NCBI RefSeq assembly: GCF_008329965.1
Contig: NZ_CP036150.1
Coordinates: 1,488,001 to 1,552,000, forward strand
Origin: Oceanispirochaeta crateris
Lineage (GTDB): Bacteria; Spirochaetota; Spirochaetia; DSM-2461
Length of the DNA stretch: 64,000 bases
Direction: 5' to 3'
Positions 55,595-64,000 of the stretch are shown here, piece by piece. Each line of letters opens with the position of its first letter. Positions within the stretch are counted from its first letter, which is position 1. The notes beneath the pieces are model-generated. The model worked only from the letters and a program-made list of their open reading frames with translations. It was not told where the DNA came from and made no database searches. The position numbers and the translations under genes were made by a program.

Positions 55595-57460
55595 TTATGT
55601 TTCACTTTTTTTAAATTCCACTCCGAGAATCTCCCGGATCTGATTATCATCCAGGGTTTCATCCACTAGTAGTTTCTGTGTAATCCTTTCAAGTTTATCT
55701 TTGTGCTTCTGAATAATACTTCTGGCTCTGTTTAGATTATCATTCAGAATTCTTCTGACCTCATTGTCAATGAGTGAAGCTGTGGCATCAGAATAGTCTT
55801 TATGCTGAGCGATCTCCTTCCCAATAAAAATGGGTTCATCATCATTCCCCAGAGCGATGGGTCCGATTTTACTGCTCATTCCCCACTCGCACACCATTTT
55901 TTTAGCCATACCTGTTGCTTGATCAATATCATTCTTAGCACCTGTTGTAGTTACATTGTAAATGAGCTCTTCGGCAACATACCCACCGTAGCATATACAA
56001 ATACGATCTTCAATCCAGGAGCGGCTTATGGAGTACTGATCATTTTCGGGAAGAGAAAAGGTAACTCCCAAAGCACGGCCTCTGGGAATGATGGTAACTT
56101 TATGAACGGGATCCGCAAACTCCAGAAAATAATGAAGGAGGGTATGACCGGCTTCATGATAGGCCGTCATTTCTCTTTCATGAGATGTCATGACTCTGGA
56201 TCTTCTGGCAACCCCCATCATGACCTTATCACGGGCTTCTTCAAAATCTTCATGTTCCACGACCTGAGAGCCTCTGCGTGCCGCGAATAGAGCGGCCTCG
56301 TTGACAAGGCTTGCCAAATTGGCACCGGAGCTTCCCGGTGTGGCTCTTGCAACAATGGAAATATCCACATGGGGAGAGAGATTAATTCTGCTGGCGTGAA
56401 TCTTAATGATGGCTTCCCGCTCCTTAACATCAGGCATATCAACAACAACCTGACGATCAAAACGGCCTGGCCTAAGCAAAGCAGGATCTAGAACATCCGG
56501 ACGGTTTGTCGCAGCTATGATGATCACCGCTGCTTCAGTATCAAATCCATCCATCTCAACGAGCAGCTGGTTCAAAGTCTGTTCTCTTTCATCATGACCG
56601 CCACCATAACCGGCGCCCCTTGTGCGTCCCACCGCATCAATTTCATCAATAAAAATGATACAGGGAGCATTCTTACGCCCCTGTTCAAATAGATCACGAA
56701 CACGGCTGGCACCCACTCCAACAAACATTTCTACAAAGTCTGACCCGGACATATGAAAAAAAGGAACAGCAGCTTCTCCAGCGACCGCCTTGGCAAGCAT
56801 GGTTTTCCCCGTACCGGGATTCCCCACAAGAAGAATACCCTTGGGGATTTTAGCTCCAATCTTCGTATATTTTTCGGAATGCTTTAAAAAATCAACGACT
56901 TCCATTAATTCATTTTTAGATTCCTGCTGGCCTGCCACATCGGCGAAGCAGATGCTGTCCTTACCCTGATCATATCTTTTAGCTTTGCTCTTGCCGAAGC
57001 TGAAGGCTTTATTTCCTCCTCCCTGGACACTCCGAAACATCCACCAAATGAATAGAAAAGTCAGCCCCCAGGGAAGCATCTGCAACAGAAACATGGAAGG
57101 AGGAACAGTTTGCTCTCCCCCTTTGATGCTGACACCCCTCTCGATTAGGAGTTCCATGAGTTTATCATCGTAATAGGGAATGATTGTTTTGAAAGGGAGT
57201 CCGCTTTTACCGACATCATCAGGACTGACATAGCGGCCCAGAATTTCTTTTTGATCTAAAATCTGAACATCGTAAACCAGATCCTTATTGACATACTGAA
57301 GGAACATTGAATATGGAATTTCACTAGGTTCATTTTGAGCTGAATAGGAAAAGAAGAACATGAAGAACAGAATTAGAAATCCAAGAAAAACCAGAGCACT
57401 TCTATTGTTATTAAAGTTGAAATTAAAGTCATCTTTGTTTTTATTTTCTTCCTGGGGCAT
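55595..57460 (-). CDS. ftsH: ATP-dependent zinc metalloprotease FtsH
   Basis: About 621 residues. Two membrane helices (about 22-42 and 122-140) flank a periplasmic domain; an AAA domain follows with Walker A GNPGTGKT, Walker [12 protein letters not shown] and second region of homology RPGRFDRQ; the protease domain has the zinc motif HEAGH. It degrades membrane and short-lived proteins. The start is ATG 57458-57460, with GAGGTGA ahead, overlapping tilS by 20 nt. Confidence 0.97.
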   Translation of the reverse strand: MPQEENKNKDDFNFNFNNNRSALVFLGFLILFFMFFFSYSAQNEPSEIPYSMFLQYVNKDLVYDVQILDQKEILGRYVSPDDVGKSGLPFKTIIPYYDDKLMELLIERGVSIKGGEQTVPPSMFLLQMLPWGLTFLFIWWMFRSVQGGGNKAFSFGKSKAKRYDQGKDSICFADVAGQQESKNELMEVVDFLKHSEKYTKIGAKIPKGILLVGNPGTGKTMLAKAVAGEAAVPFFHMSGSDFVEMFVGVGASRVRDLFEQGRKNAPCIIFIDEIDAVGRTRGAGYGGGHDEREQTLNQLLVEMDGFDTEAAVIIIAATNRPDVLDPALLRPGRFDRQVVVDMPDVKEREAIIKIHASRINLSPHVDISIVARATPGSSGANLASLVNEAALFAARRGSQVVEHEDFEEARDKVMMGVARRSRVMTSHEREMTAYHEAGHTLLHYFLEFADPVHKVTIIPRGRALGVTFSLPENDQYSISRSWIEDRICICYGGYVAEELIYNVTTTGAKNDIDQATGMAKKMVCEWGMSSKIGPIALGNDDEPIFIGKEIAQHKDYSDATASLIDNEVRRILNDNLNRARSIIQKHKDKLERITQKLLVDETLDDNQIREILGVEFKKSET

Positions 57461-58826
57461 AGTCACCTCTGACTATAATTATAACACATAGATGATTAGT
57501 GTTTCTTCCAATTTCTAATCTTTTTTTGTTTTCTCTCCAAGAATACAAAATCTCACCATCGGCATCAATCACACATAAAACCTTTCGCCCCGAGCAAAGA
57601 AGCGTTAGGGAATCCTGTTTTTTCTTTGTATACGGCCTTAACTCGGTGGCCGACAAGGGGGATCGGACAATAAGAGTGTTCACCTCCTGGGGCAAATCAA
57701 GTACCTTGTCACCCCCAGAAATACCACAGGACTCTTTTAACTCAAGAGTAAAGCGGTCAGAACGGTAAGGGCTGTCCAGATTCAAATTGAAAAAAAAATG
57801 ATCCCACTGGTTTGACCTTTCTATCTGTTCCAGAATCAGGCGGTCCTGTTTTTTATAGAATTGGATTCCATGCCCCTTGAGGATCATCCCTTTGTCATCG
57901 GAAAGACTCTCCAGGGGATTAAAAAAACTCCTGGGTATCCTGTTGTCAGAATATCTGGAATGCATGATTAGATTCATGTTTTTTAGTAAAAGGCTTCTTT
58001 GACTCACAAGGGGCAGTCTCTTAAAATCAGAAAAGTTACAGATTCTCCTTCCACCGGAACTCGTCCAGGGACACTGTTCGTCAATGAGACTGTTGTAATG
58101 ATTTAAAATAGAGAGGGTATCCTCTCTCAGACGATGTAAGGAAGAAGTCCCCTCGGGAAAGATCTCCCCGATTTGCCTCATCAGATCAAGCCTTATTTTA
58201 TTGCGTAGGTAATCTTTTTCAAAATTACTACTGTCATGAACAAAAGCGATTTGAATGGATTCCAGGTATGACATGATTGAGAGCCGGTCTATTTGAATGA
58301 GAGGACGAATCAGATTCTCCCGTTCCTCGGGTATACCTTTTAGACCTTCAAGCCCTCCTCCGGAAAACAAACGCATGAGAATTGTTTCTTCTTGATCATT
58401 GCGGTTGTGTCCCAGAGCTGTGAGAGAACAAACTTCTGATTTCTGCATGATACGATCAAAAAAACGGTAACGATAAAGACGGGCTGCGGCTTCAACCCCC
58501 GTGTGCTTCTTTAGGGCAAAGGAAGTTAAGAACCCGGGCATAAGATTCTTTTGATGAAGGGGGATATTCATTTCTGAAGTAAGACGCTCTACTTTAAGCT
58601 CTTCCTGCGAGAGTTCATCGGCGGGTCGAATCCCATGGTTCACATAGGCAGCTTCCAGGGTATAATTCAATTCTGTTCTGAATTTTTGAAGTAACACCAG
58701 AAGCGCCGTAGAATCAGGACCTCCGGAGAAGGCCGTTACAATCCTGAGTGGCCGCTTGTGTTGGCTTAATTGAGAACTTAAAGTCGCATAGAATTGTGTT
58801 TCAACTTTTTTTTGAATTGATTTCAT
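57441..58826 (-). CDS. tilS: tRNA(Ile)-lysidine synthase
   Basis: A 461-residue TilS, which converts the wobble cytidine of tRNA-Ile(CAU) to lysidine. The PP-loop SGGPDS is at 34-39, with the companion blocks [12 protein letters not shown] and [19 protein letters not shown]. The C-terminal region (about 385-450) contains the TilS C-terminal domain. tilS next to ftsH is a widely conserved bacterial pairing. The gene overlaps ftsH at its end and pth at its start. Confidence 0.95.
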   Translation of the reverse strand: MKSIQKKVETQFYATLSSQLSQHKRPLRIVTAFSGGPDSTALLVLLQKFRTELNYTLEAAYVNHGIRPADELSQEELKVERLTSEMNIPLHQKNLMPGFLTSFALKKHTGVEAAARLYRYRFFDRIMQKSEVCSLTALGHNRNDQEETILMRLFSGGGLEGLKGIPEERENLIRPLIQIDRLSIMSYLESIQIAFVHDSSNFEKDYLRNKIRLDLMRQIGEIFPEGTSSLHRLREDTLSILNHYNSLIDEQCPWTSSGGRRICNFSDFKRLPLVSQRSLLLKNMNLIMHSRYSDNRIPRSFFNPLESLSDDKGMILKGHGIQFYKKQDRLILEQIERSNQWDHFFFNLNLDSPYRSDRFTLELKESCGISGGDKVLDLPQEVNTLIVRSPLSATELRPYTKKKQDSLTLLCSGRKVLCVIDADGEILYSWRENKKRLEIGRNTNHLCVIIIVRGDYAPGRK

Positions 58827-59415
58827 TTAAAAGCTGTTCCATTTCTTGATCTACCAGACTTTGGATGATAGAAGCAGTGCGCTGTAAAGCCGAGTCTACA
58901 AGCTGACGGTCACTGTCGGAAAAGACACCAAGGACATGGTCGATAACAGATTCTTCTTTCCCGGGCCGGCCTATGCCTATGTAGATTCTAAAAAACTCTC
59001 CTGTGCCCAGTGTATGAATAATTGATTTCAGGCCGTTATGCCCAGCCGAAGAACCTCGAGGCTTCATGCGAACACGCCCTGGGAGTAAATCCATATTGTC
59101 AGTAACAATAATAATATCTTCAGCAGAGAGTGAGAGTTTTTTCACGAGACCTGGAAGAATGTCACCCGATCTGTTCATATAGGTCAGAGGCTCTACAAGG
59201 TGGATACGCCTCTGACCCCTCAATAGGGAACCGTAAAGATAATTCCGAAAAAGAGGCTTCCTCATAAATAAATTGAGCTGCTTTGAAAGCAGCTCAATTA
59301 AATCAAACCCGACATTATGCCGGGTTCTTTCATATTTCAGCCCGGGATTCCCCAGACCGACAATAAGTAGATCAGAATAAGATTTATTCTGCGGTACCTT
59401 CTTCAGCAGCTTCAT
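58801..59415 (-). CDS. pth: Peptidyl-tRNA hydrolase
   Basis: About 204 residues. The motif LLIVGLGNPGLKYERTRHNVGFD holds the conserved Asn (23) and the catalytic His (33); DNMDLLPG and GHNGLKS follow. It recycles peptidyl-tRNA. The start is placed at ATG 59413-59415, with AAGGTGA upstream; a longer frame to 59472 has a low-complexity Leu/Lys leader and lies wholly within rplY. It overlaps rplY by 32 nt and tilS by 26 nt. Confidence 0.95.
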   Translation of the reverse strand: MKLLKKVPQNKSYSDLLIVGLGNPGLKYERTRHNVGFDLIELLSKQLNLFMRKPLFRNYLYGSLLRGQRRIHLVEPLTYMNRSGDILPGLVKKLSLSAEDIIIVTDNMDLLPGRVRMKPRGSSAGHNGLKSIIHTLGTGEFFRIYIGIGRPGKEESVIDHVLGVFSDSDRQLVDSALQRTASIIQSLVDQEMEQLLNEINSKKS

Positions 59416-59995
59416 CTTCACCTTCATCTTCAGTTTCAACAACAGCAGCCTTGGGTGATGTAATAACAACAACAGTCTGCGTTTCTGAGTTCAGGAATTT
59501 AACACCATCTTCGAGGGGAACCTGACTAACATGAATTGAGTCTCCCATCCCCAGAGATGTAATATCAATTTCAATGGCCTCGGGAAGATCCTTGGGCAGA
59601 CATTCGATTTCCAGCTCATGCAATTTCTGTTCAACCGCACCACCTTCCTTGGCACCAGCTGAGTTACCAACAAGGTGAATAGGAACGCGAGTCTTAAGGG
59701 TTTTTCCCTGTTCAAACTCAAAAAAGTCAATGTGCTTAATTGTCTCGGTTACAATATCCTCATCAATATCTTTCACTAGGACTTCGATAGTCTTACCACC
59801 TAGTTCAAGCTTAATAATTGTATTTTCTGTAACAACTCTAAATTTTTTACCAAACTCAATGGCATTTACCGCAATATGAAGAGGATCTGTGTGTCCGTAG
59901 ACAACGGCAGGAATTAAACCTTCGCTCCTCAATTTCTTGGCAGGACCTTTCTTGAATTCTGTTCTTTCAATGACAGAAAGGGTTTTCTGCTCCAT
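59384..59995 (-). CDS. rplY: Ribosomal protein L25 / general stress protein Ctc
   Basis: About 203 residues of the long Ctc/TL5 form. The N-terminal L25 domain (about 1-90) binds 5S rRNA; the second beta domain follows, and an acidic tail (EDEGEDEAAEEG) ends it. The start is ATG 59993-59995 with AAGGAGAG upstream, rather than the TTG six bases earlier. It lies between tRNA-Gln and pth, matching the rplY-pth order of many bacteria. Confidence 0.95.
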   Translation of the reverse strand: MEQKTLSVIERTEFKKGPAKKLRSEGLIPAVVYGHTDPLHIAVNAIEFGKKFRVVTENTIIKLELGGKTIEVLVKDIDEDIVTETIKHIDFFEFEQGKTLKTRVPIHLVGNSAGAKEGGAVEQKLHELEIECLPKDLPEAIEIDITSLGMGDSIHVSQVPLEDGVKFLNSETQTVVVITSPKAAVVETEDEGEDEAAEEGTAE

Positions 59996-60023
59996 CTTCA
60001 ACTCTCCTTCGAATAACAGATAC

Positions 60024-60095
60024 CTTGGACGGCAGGATTCGAACCTACGAATGCCGGGATCAAAACCCGGTGGCTTACCGCTTGCCGACGTCCAA
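60024..60095 (-). tRNA. tRNA-Gln (anticodon TTG)
   Basis: A 72-nt cloverleaf. Acceptor TTGGACG / CGTCCAA pairs fully with U1-A72 and discriminator G, both typical of tRNA-Gln. Anticodon arm CCGGG-TTTTGAT-CCCGG gives TTG; T loop TTCGAAT. No CCA is encoded. It lies between spoVG and rplY. Confidence 0.94.
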
Positions 60096-60110
60096 ATTTT
60101 GTTTTAAATA

Positions 60111-60398
60111 TCAACCATCACCTTCTTCCAGATTTTCTGGTTCAGGTTCAAGATTGTTATATTCATCCAGGATTCTATCCTGTAGGATAGTCCTGAAGTC
60201 TGTATTAATGGGATGAGCAACATCCTTATACACACCATTTTTAGTTTTCCTGCTAGGCATAGCAATGAAAACACCACTGTCACCTTCAATAATCTTTACA
60301 TTGTGAACAACAAAAGACTCATCAAACGTAACTGTTACATATGCCTTTAGTTTACCGTCTGCATTGACCTTACGAATGCGGATGTCAGTAATCTCCAT
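60111..60398 (-). CDS. spoVG: SpoVG family regulatory protein
   Basis: A 95-residue SpoVG. The opening MEITDIRIRKV, the middle FVVHNVKIIEGDSGVFIAMP and the SRKT-x4-KDVAHPI block are all conserved. Borrelia and Bacillus homologues bind DNA and RNA. GGAGGAG precedes the ATG. The gene lies between ispE and tRNA-Gln, as ispE-spoVG-ctc-pth do in Bacillus-like genomes. Confidence 0.97.
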   Translation of the reverse strand: MEITDIRIRKVNADGKLKAYVTVTFDESFVVHNVKIIEGDSGVFIAMPSRKTKNGVYKDVAHPINTDFRTILQDRILDEYNNLEPEPENLEEGDG

Positions 60399-60436
60399 AC
60401 AGCTCCTCCTACCGCTTTAGTGCAATATAACAATCA

Positions 60437-61327
60437 TTATATTACAACTGCATCAGGAATGCTATTAAGGAAATTAATTCTTTCTACAAAAGGAAACTGC
60501 CCTTTTAAAGACTGTTCCGCATTCATGGCTGATCTTTGCGAATGGAAGAGCCCGAACATCGCGCTGCCGCTTCCAGATAAACCTGCAAATATAGCTTCTG
60601 CATCATAAAGAAGTTTAGAAATAAACTCAAGAGGTTTGGATTCTTTTCTGTAAGTTTCCAGGAAGCTGTTAAAAAAGGGCCATTCTTCGGGTTTCTCATG
60701 CAGATAGGCCTTGAGCATATCTTCTTTGGTCAGAACATATTGATCCAGTATTCCCTTCTCAAATGCATGGTCTATTTCCCTATACGCAGCTGCTGTTGAA
60801 ATGCCGGCTCCAGCTCCTTTTACAAGAACTCCATAGAGACTGGGGACATGCCCCGTATCTTCGAGGATTTCTCCCCGGCCTGTAACTACAGCTGAAGGGT
60901 ATTTAAGAAAAAAGGGAACATCACTCCCCAGTTGAGATGCCATGGTAAACAGAGCATGGTTTCCAGGGTGTATCTCTAAAAGGAGCATCAACCCTTTGAG
61001 GACAGCAGCGGCATCGGATGAACCGCCACCCAATCCTGCTTCGCTGGGAATTCTTTTTGTAACCCGAACTTTCACACCTCTCTGATCTGAACAGTTTTTA
61101 CGAAAAAGCTCTATGGTTTTGAAAATCAGGTTGTCTTCCGGCAGACAGGGAAAATCACCTTCAATAATGATTTCACCCTCTTTTTCCGTCAACTCCATGA
61201 TGATGTCATCATAGAAACTGACAGCCTGAAAAAGAGAACAGATGTCATGAAACCCATCAGGCCGGAGACTTCCGACCTGGAGATGAAGATTGATTTTAGC
61301 CGGGGCCTGAATACTAACTGTTCTCAT
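60437..61327 (-). CDS. ispE: 4-diphosphocytidyl-2-C-methyl-D-erythritol kinase (IspE)
   Basis: About 296 residues of a GHMP-family kinase. The opening APAKINLHLQVGSLRPDGFHD, the ATP loop PSEAGLGGGSSDAAAVL and the C-terminal LSGSGSAMFG are diagnostic. It phosphorylates CDP-ME in the MEP pathway. The start is ATG 61325-61327 with GAGGGG nine bases upstream; earlier in-frame starts lack suitable spacing. It overlaps the end of nadB by 14 nt. Confidence 0.96.
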   Translation of the reverse strand: MRTVSIQAPAKINLHLQVGSLRPDGFHDICSLFQAVSFYDDIIMELTEKEGEIIIEGDFPCLPEDNLIFKTIELFRKNCSDQRGVKVRVTKRIPSEAGLGGGSSDAAAVLKGLMLLLEIHPGNHALFTMASQLGSDVPFFLKYPSAVVTGRGEILEDTGHVPSLYGVLVKGAGAGISTAAAYREIDHAFEKGILDQYVLTKEDMLKAYLHEKPEEWPFFNSFLETYRKESKPLEFISKLLYDAEAIFAGLSGSGSAMFGLFHSQRSAMNAEQSLKGQFPFVERINFLNSIPDAVVI

Positions 61328-62906
61328 GGGGCACATCCCCTCTGATAATATAATGGCATCCTCTTGAATGCTTGTTATTATAGGCTGCATTGGTTATTAC
61401 CGAAGCAGCCAAGACAGAGTTCCTCAATTCTACCAGGTCTCTTGTCAGTCCTGCCTGCCTATAGAACCTGTCAATTCTGTGAGAATGATAGTTCAGATCA
61501 GACAAGGCTCGAGACAGACGTTTTGTAGACCTTATGATACCCACATAATTCCACATCAGACTCTGAATGGTATGAACATCACTTTTGATCAATACGGGAT
61601 CGACCTTATCTTCATTGGCAGGAAAAATCCATTGCGGAATGGAGCGCCGCATGGACAGGGACGGCCGTTCATGAGTTTGAGAGATAGACCAGCCGGCCCG
61701 CAGACCCAGAACAAGCCCTTCGAGGAGAGAGATAGACGCCAGTCTGTTTGCTCCATGAACTCCCGTACAGGCAGTTTCTCCAACGGCATAAAGCCCTGGA
61801 ATAGTCGTTTGTCCATCCATATCAACCTTCACTCCGCCGCAAAAATAGTGAGCAGCAGGGACGACCGGAATAGGTTCCTTCGTAATATCTAGTCCCACTT
61901 CCAAACACTTACTGTAAATTCCAGGAAAGCGTTTGGGAATATCGACACTCATACGGGGTGTATCCAGGTAAACATAGGTAGATCCACAGCGCTCCATTTC
62001 CATGTAAATGGACCTGGATACCTCGTCACGGGGGGCCAGATCTTTGAGACTGGGATTATATCGTTCCATAAAGGGCTCACCCTTCTTGTTGATCAGGATG
62101 GCCCCTTCACCACGTACAGCCTCGGATATCAGAAAATTTTCTGCATCCCTATGGTACAAAGTGGTAGGATGGAACTGCACATATTCGGAGTTAATCAGGC
62201 TGGCTCCTGCCTGGTAGGCCATGGCTATCCCATCACCTGTCGCGATAGAAGGATTGGAGGAGTGAAGGTACAGATTTCCCACACCGCCTGTGGCCAGAAC
62301 GACGGCTCCGGCAAAAACAGGATTTACGGATTTTGTTTCACAATTGAGGATATAGGCACCAATGATACGATTCTTACCATATCTGGATTGTGTATCGGTA
62401 GAATGATGGCAGCTGGAGATGAGGTCGATTGCCATATGAAATGGAAAAACCTGAATCCCTTTCAGTTTTTTAACATAAGCCAGCATACCCTTCTCTATAG
62501 CCTTACCGCTAATATCTCTCTCATGGTAGATGCGCCTTACTGAATGAACCGCTTCTCTTGTCAGATCAAGCTGCCCCTTACTGTCCCTCGAAAAAGAAAT
62601 TCCAAGTTTCTTCACCAAATATTCGTCTACCAGATCCGGTCCGGTTTTGGATAAAAGATTCACAGCCTCTGTACTGTTGAGAAAATCTCCTGCCTTAATG
62701 ATGTCTTCCGACAGAAGCTCTGGACTGTCTTCATGCCCATTCCCAACAATGCCTCCCTGAGCATAATAGGTATTCGTTTCCTCAAGATCTCCAGATTTAC
62801 TGAAGATCCCGACCTTCAAACCTTTTTCACTGGCGGTTACAGCCGTTGCAAGCCCGGAGATTCCTGTTCCAATGACAATGACGTCAAATTGATCGTTTTC
62901 TGACAA
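61314..62906 (-). CDS. nadB: L-aspartate oxidase
   Basis: A 530-residue flavoprotein that oxidises aspartate to iminoaspartate in NAD synthesis. The FAD-binding VIGTGISGLATAVTA is at 11-25; ETNTYYAQGGIV, QFHPTTLY, RDEVSRSIYMEM and the His/Arg-rich GVHGANRLASISLLEGLV are family blocks. nadC lies 3 nt upstream in the same direction. Confidence 0.96.
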   Translation of the reverse strand: MSENDQFDVIVIGTGISGLATAVTASEKGLKVGIFSKSGDLEETNTYYAQGGIVGNGHEDSPELLSEDIIKAGDFLNSTEAVNLLSKTGPDLVDEYLVKKLGISFSRDSKGQLDLTREAVHSVRRIYHERDISGKAIEKGMLAYVKKLKGIQVFPFHMAIDLISSCHHSTDTQSRYGKNRIIGAYILNCETKSVNPVFAGAVVLATGGVGNLYLHSSNPSIATGDGIAMAYQAGASLINSEYVQFHPTTLYHRDAENFLISEAVRGEGAILINKKGEPFMERYNPSLKDLAPRDEVSRSIYMEMERCGSTYVYLDTPRMSVDIPKRFPGIYSKCLEVGLDITKEPIPVVPAAHYFCGGVKVDMDGQTTIPGLYAVGETACTGVHGANRLASISLLEGLVLGLRAGWSISQTHERPSLSMRRSIPQWIFPANEDKVDPVLIKSDVHTIQSLMWNYVGIIRSTKRLSRALSDLNYHSHRIDRFYRQAGLTRDLVELRNSVLAASVITNAAYNNKHSRGCHYIIRGDVPHENS

Positions 62907-62909
62907 TGA

Positions 62910-63758
62910 TTACTCCATAACAAGAGAAAAATCGAAGGCTTTTACCGAATGTGTTAATTTTCCAATGGAAATATAATCCACACCTGTATTGTTATACTTT
63001 TTAATCTTTTCCAGGTCCATATTACCCGATGCTTCAAATTCAACATGCCCCTGTCTCATAGAGACAGCCTCTGAAGTCATTTCCGGACTCATATTATCCA
63101 GCATGATGACATCAACCCGGCAGTCCAAGGCTTCTTTGACTTCTTCCAGGGTGCGGCATTCTACTTCAATACGATAGTGATCACCCCATTTATCACGGAC
63201 TCTTGTCACGGCAGAGCTGATTGAACCGGCTGCATCTATATGATTATCCTTGATCATAATCATGTCATACAGTCCCATTCTATGATTTTGCCCTCCCCCC
63301 ATCTTTACGGCATACTTCGATAAAGATCTATATCCAGGAAGTGTCTTTCTAGTATCCAGAATGACTACATGACCATTCTCTTGGGCCGTTTTGATATGCT
63401 GGGCCGTACAACTGGCAATACCTGAAAGAAATGAAAGGAAATTAATGGCCGTCCTTTCTGCTTCCAGAACTGCCGCGACAGGACCAGTAACGGTGGCAAC
63501 TATATCTCCCGGTTTCAGAGAACTGCCGTCATCCATCTTCTTCCTTACGACAATTCGAGAATCAACTTTGACAAAAACCTGAGAAAAAAAGGAAATCCCC
63601 GCCAGGATACCTGTATCTTTGCTTTTCAAAACTGCCGTAGTTATTTGATTGTCATCAAATATGGCTCGTGATGTAATGTCTCCTGAATCGTGGAGATCTT
63701 CATTCAGAGCTAGTTTCAATAAATTATTAAAATTTTCATCATTCATAATAAAAATCAT
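62910..63758 (-). CDS. nadC: Nicotinate-nucleotide pyrophosphorylase (carboxylating)
   Basis: A 282-residue NadC, converting quinolinate to nicotinate mononucleotide. The motifs ILDTRKTLPGYR, KMGGGQNHRMGLYDMIMIKDNH and VDVIMLDNMSPE line the active site; EAERTAINFLSFLSGIA precedes them. An in-frame ATG four codons later (63744-63746) could be the real start; no ribosome site distinguishes them. It pairs with nadB; a nadA gene for quinolinate synthase is not in view. Confidence 0.96.
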   Translation of the reverse strand: MIFIMNDENFNNLLKLALNEDLHDSGDITSRAIFDDNQITTAVLKSKDTGILAGISFFSQVFVKVDSRIVVRKKMDDGSSLKPGDIVATVTGPVAAVLEAERTAINFLSFLSGIASCTAQHIKTAQENGHVVILDTRKTLPGYRSLSKYAVKMGGGQNHRMGLYDMIMIKDNHIDAAGSISSAVTRVRDKWGDHYRIEVECRTLEEVKEALDCRVDVIMLDNMSPEMTSEAVSMRQGHVEFEASGNMDLEKIKKYNNTGVDYISIGKLTHSVKAFDFSLVME

Positions 63759-63778
63759 TTTAATTTATATATCAGCGG

Positions 63779-63807
63779 TTGGCAATATTAGTAAAAAATG
63801 ATATTAA
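63779..63807 (+). promoter_or_regulatory. Promoter of the divergent acidic gene
   Basis: TTGGCA (63779-63784), a 17-nt spacer and TATTAA (63802-63807) precede the ATG at 63850, with AAGGA just ahead of that codon. Confidence 0.55.
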
Positions 63808-63849
63808 ATTATTAAATCCAAAAGGCATCTCCACATGAAGGATTAATGA

Positions 63850-64000
63850 ATGATTCAATCAGATTCGAATATCAAGAACGCTGACCCGGAGCCTATTTCT
63901 TATTTTAGCATAGCCGAAGAAGATGAATTATTAGAGCAGAACATAGATGCTTTTGATGAGAAGATGGATAACGAATACGATGATGGCATCGCCCAATCAA
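63850..64000 (+). CDS. Acidic hypothetical protein, N-terminal part (runs off the window)
   Basis: The first 50 codons are open to the window edge. The peptide is very acidic (IAEEDELLEQNIDAF, DNEYDDG) with no hydrophobic stretch. The ATG at 63850 has AAGGA eight bases upstream, and a promoter lies ahead. No family can be named from this fragment. Confidence 0.6.
   Translation, partial: MIQSDSNIKNADPEPISYFSIAEEDELLEQNIDAFDEKMDNEYDDGIAQS

Noticed and set aside
62910-63758. Broken NAD pathway because nadA is absent
   Set aside because: nadA may be elsewhere in the genome; a 64-kb window cannot show absence.

Overview
The window looks like part of a spirochaete chromosome, probably a free-living member of the Spirochaetales. 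The evidence is a bacterial V/A-type ATPase operon with a DUF2764 gene, an LptD-like giant outer-membrane protein, many small lipoproteins, and the order ispE-spoVG-tRNA-rplY-pth-tilS-ftsH. It is a dense, mostly minus-strand region of housekeeping genes. I see no prophage, CRISPR array, toxin-antitoxin pair or defence island. One complete insertion sequence is present.

Layout. Positions 1-9.7 kb: pgpH-like gene (partial), phoH, lptD-like, uvrA, a TPR protein and ispG. 9.8-18.6 kb: V-type ATPase operon, in transcription order lipoprotein, two uncharacterised small proteins, E, DUF2764, A, B, D, I, K, ending in a strong hairpin terminator. A 60-bp tandem repeat carrying two hairpins lies between I and K. 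18.6-27.6 kb: rsgA, murI, a Cys-rich protein, a divergent pentapeptide-repeat/metallo-beta-lactamase pair, rluD, yggS, an SH3 lipoprotein, uvrB and a membrane-anchored HtrA protease. 27.6-36 kb is a stress-response section: peroxiredoxin, PerR, a GGDEF-EAL protein, the IS256-family element, a flavodiiron protein and an Fnr-like regulator, with several operator-like palindromes. 35.8-38.2 kb: polar amino-acid ABC transporter. 38.4-46.6 kb: comM, rnhA, a phosphohexomutase, a HAD phosphatase, a DUF3524 (QTMAN-like) glycosyltransferase, a sigma-70 factor and a LysM/LytM protein. 46.7-47 kb: tRNA-Pro and tRNA-Asp. 47.1-57.5 kb: PpiD/SurA-like foldase, DUF115 protein, lepA, HtrA-like lipoprotein, TPR protein and ftsH. 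57.4-63.8 kb: tilS, pth, rplY/ctc, tRNA-Gln, spoVG, ispE, nadB and nadC, then the start of a divergent acidic protein.

Several themes recur. Envelope quality control is represented by two HtrA proteases, FtsH, a SurA/PpiD foldase, the LptD-like protein and a degenerate LytM protein. Oxygen and peroxide stress is represented by PerR with peroxiredoxin and by the Fnr-like regulator with the flavodiiron protein. Translation and tRNA functions include RsgA, LepA, Pth, TilS, L25, RluD and a probable tRNA-queuosine mannosyltransferase located near tRNA-Asp(GUC), the acceptor used by its animal homologue. Many start codons were reassigned from Shine-Dalgarno positions; at least four genes appear to use TTG.

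The leads I rate highest are the bacterial QTMAN-like gene, the hairpin tandem repeat inside the ATPase operon, the Fnr/flavodiiron control region, and the uncharacterised trio heading the ATPase operon. All functional calls are read from sequence motifs; no database search was run.
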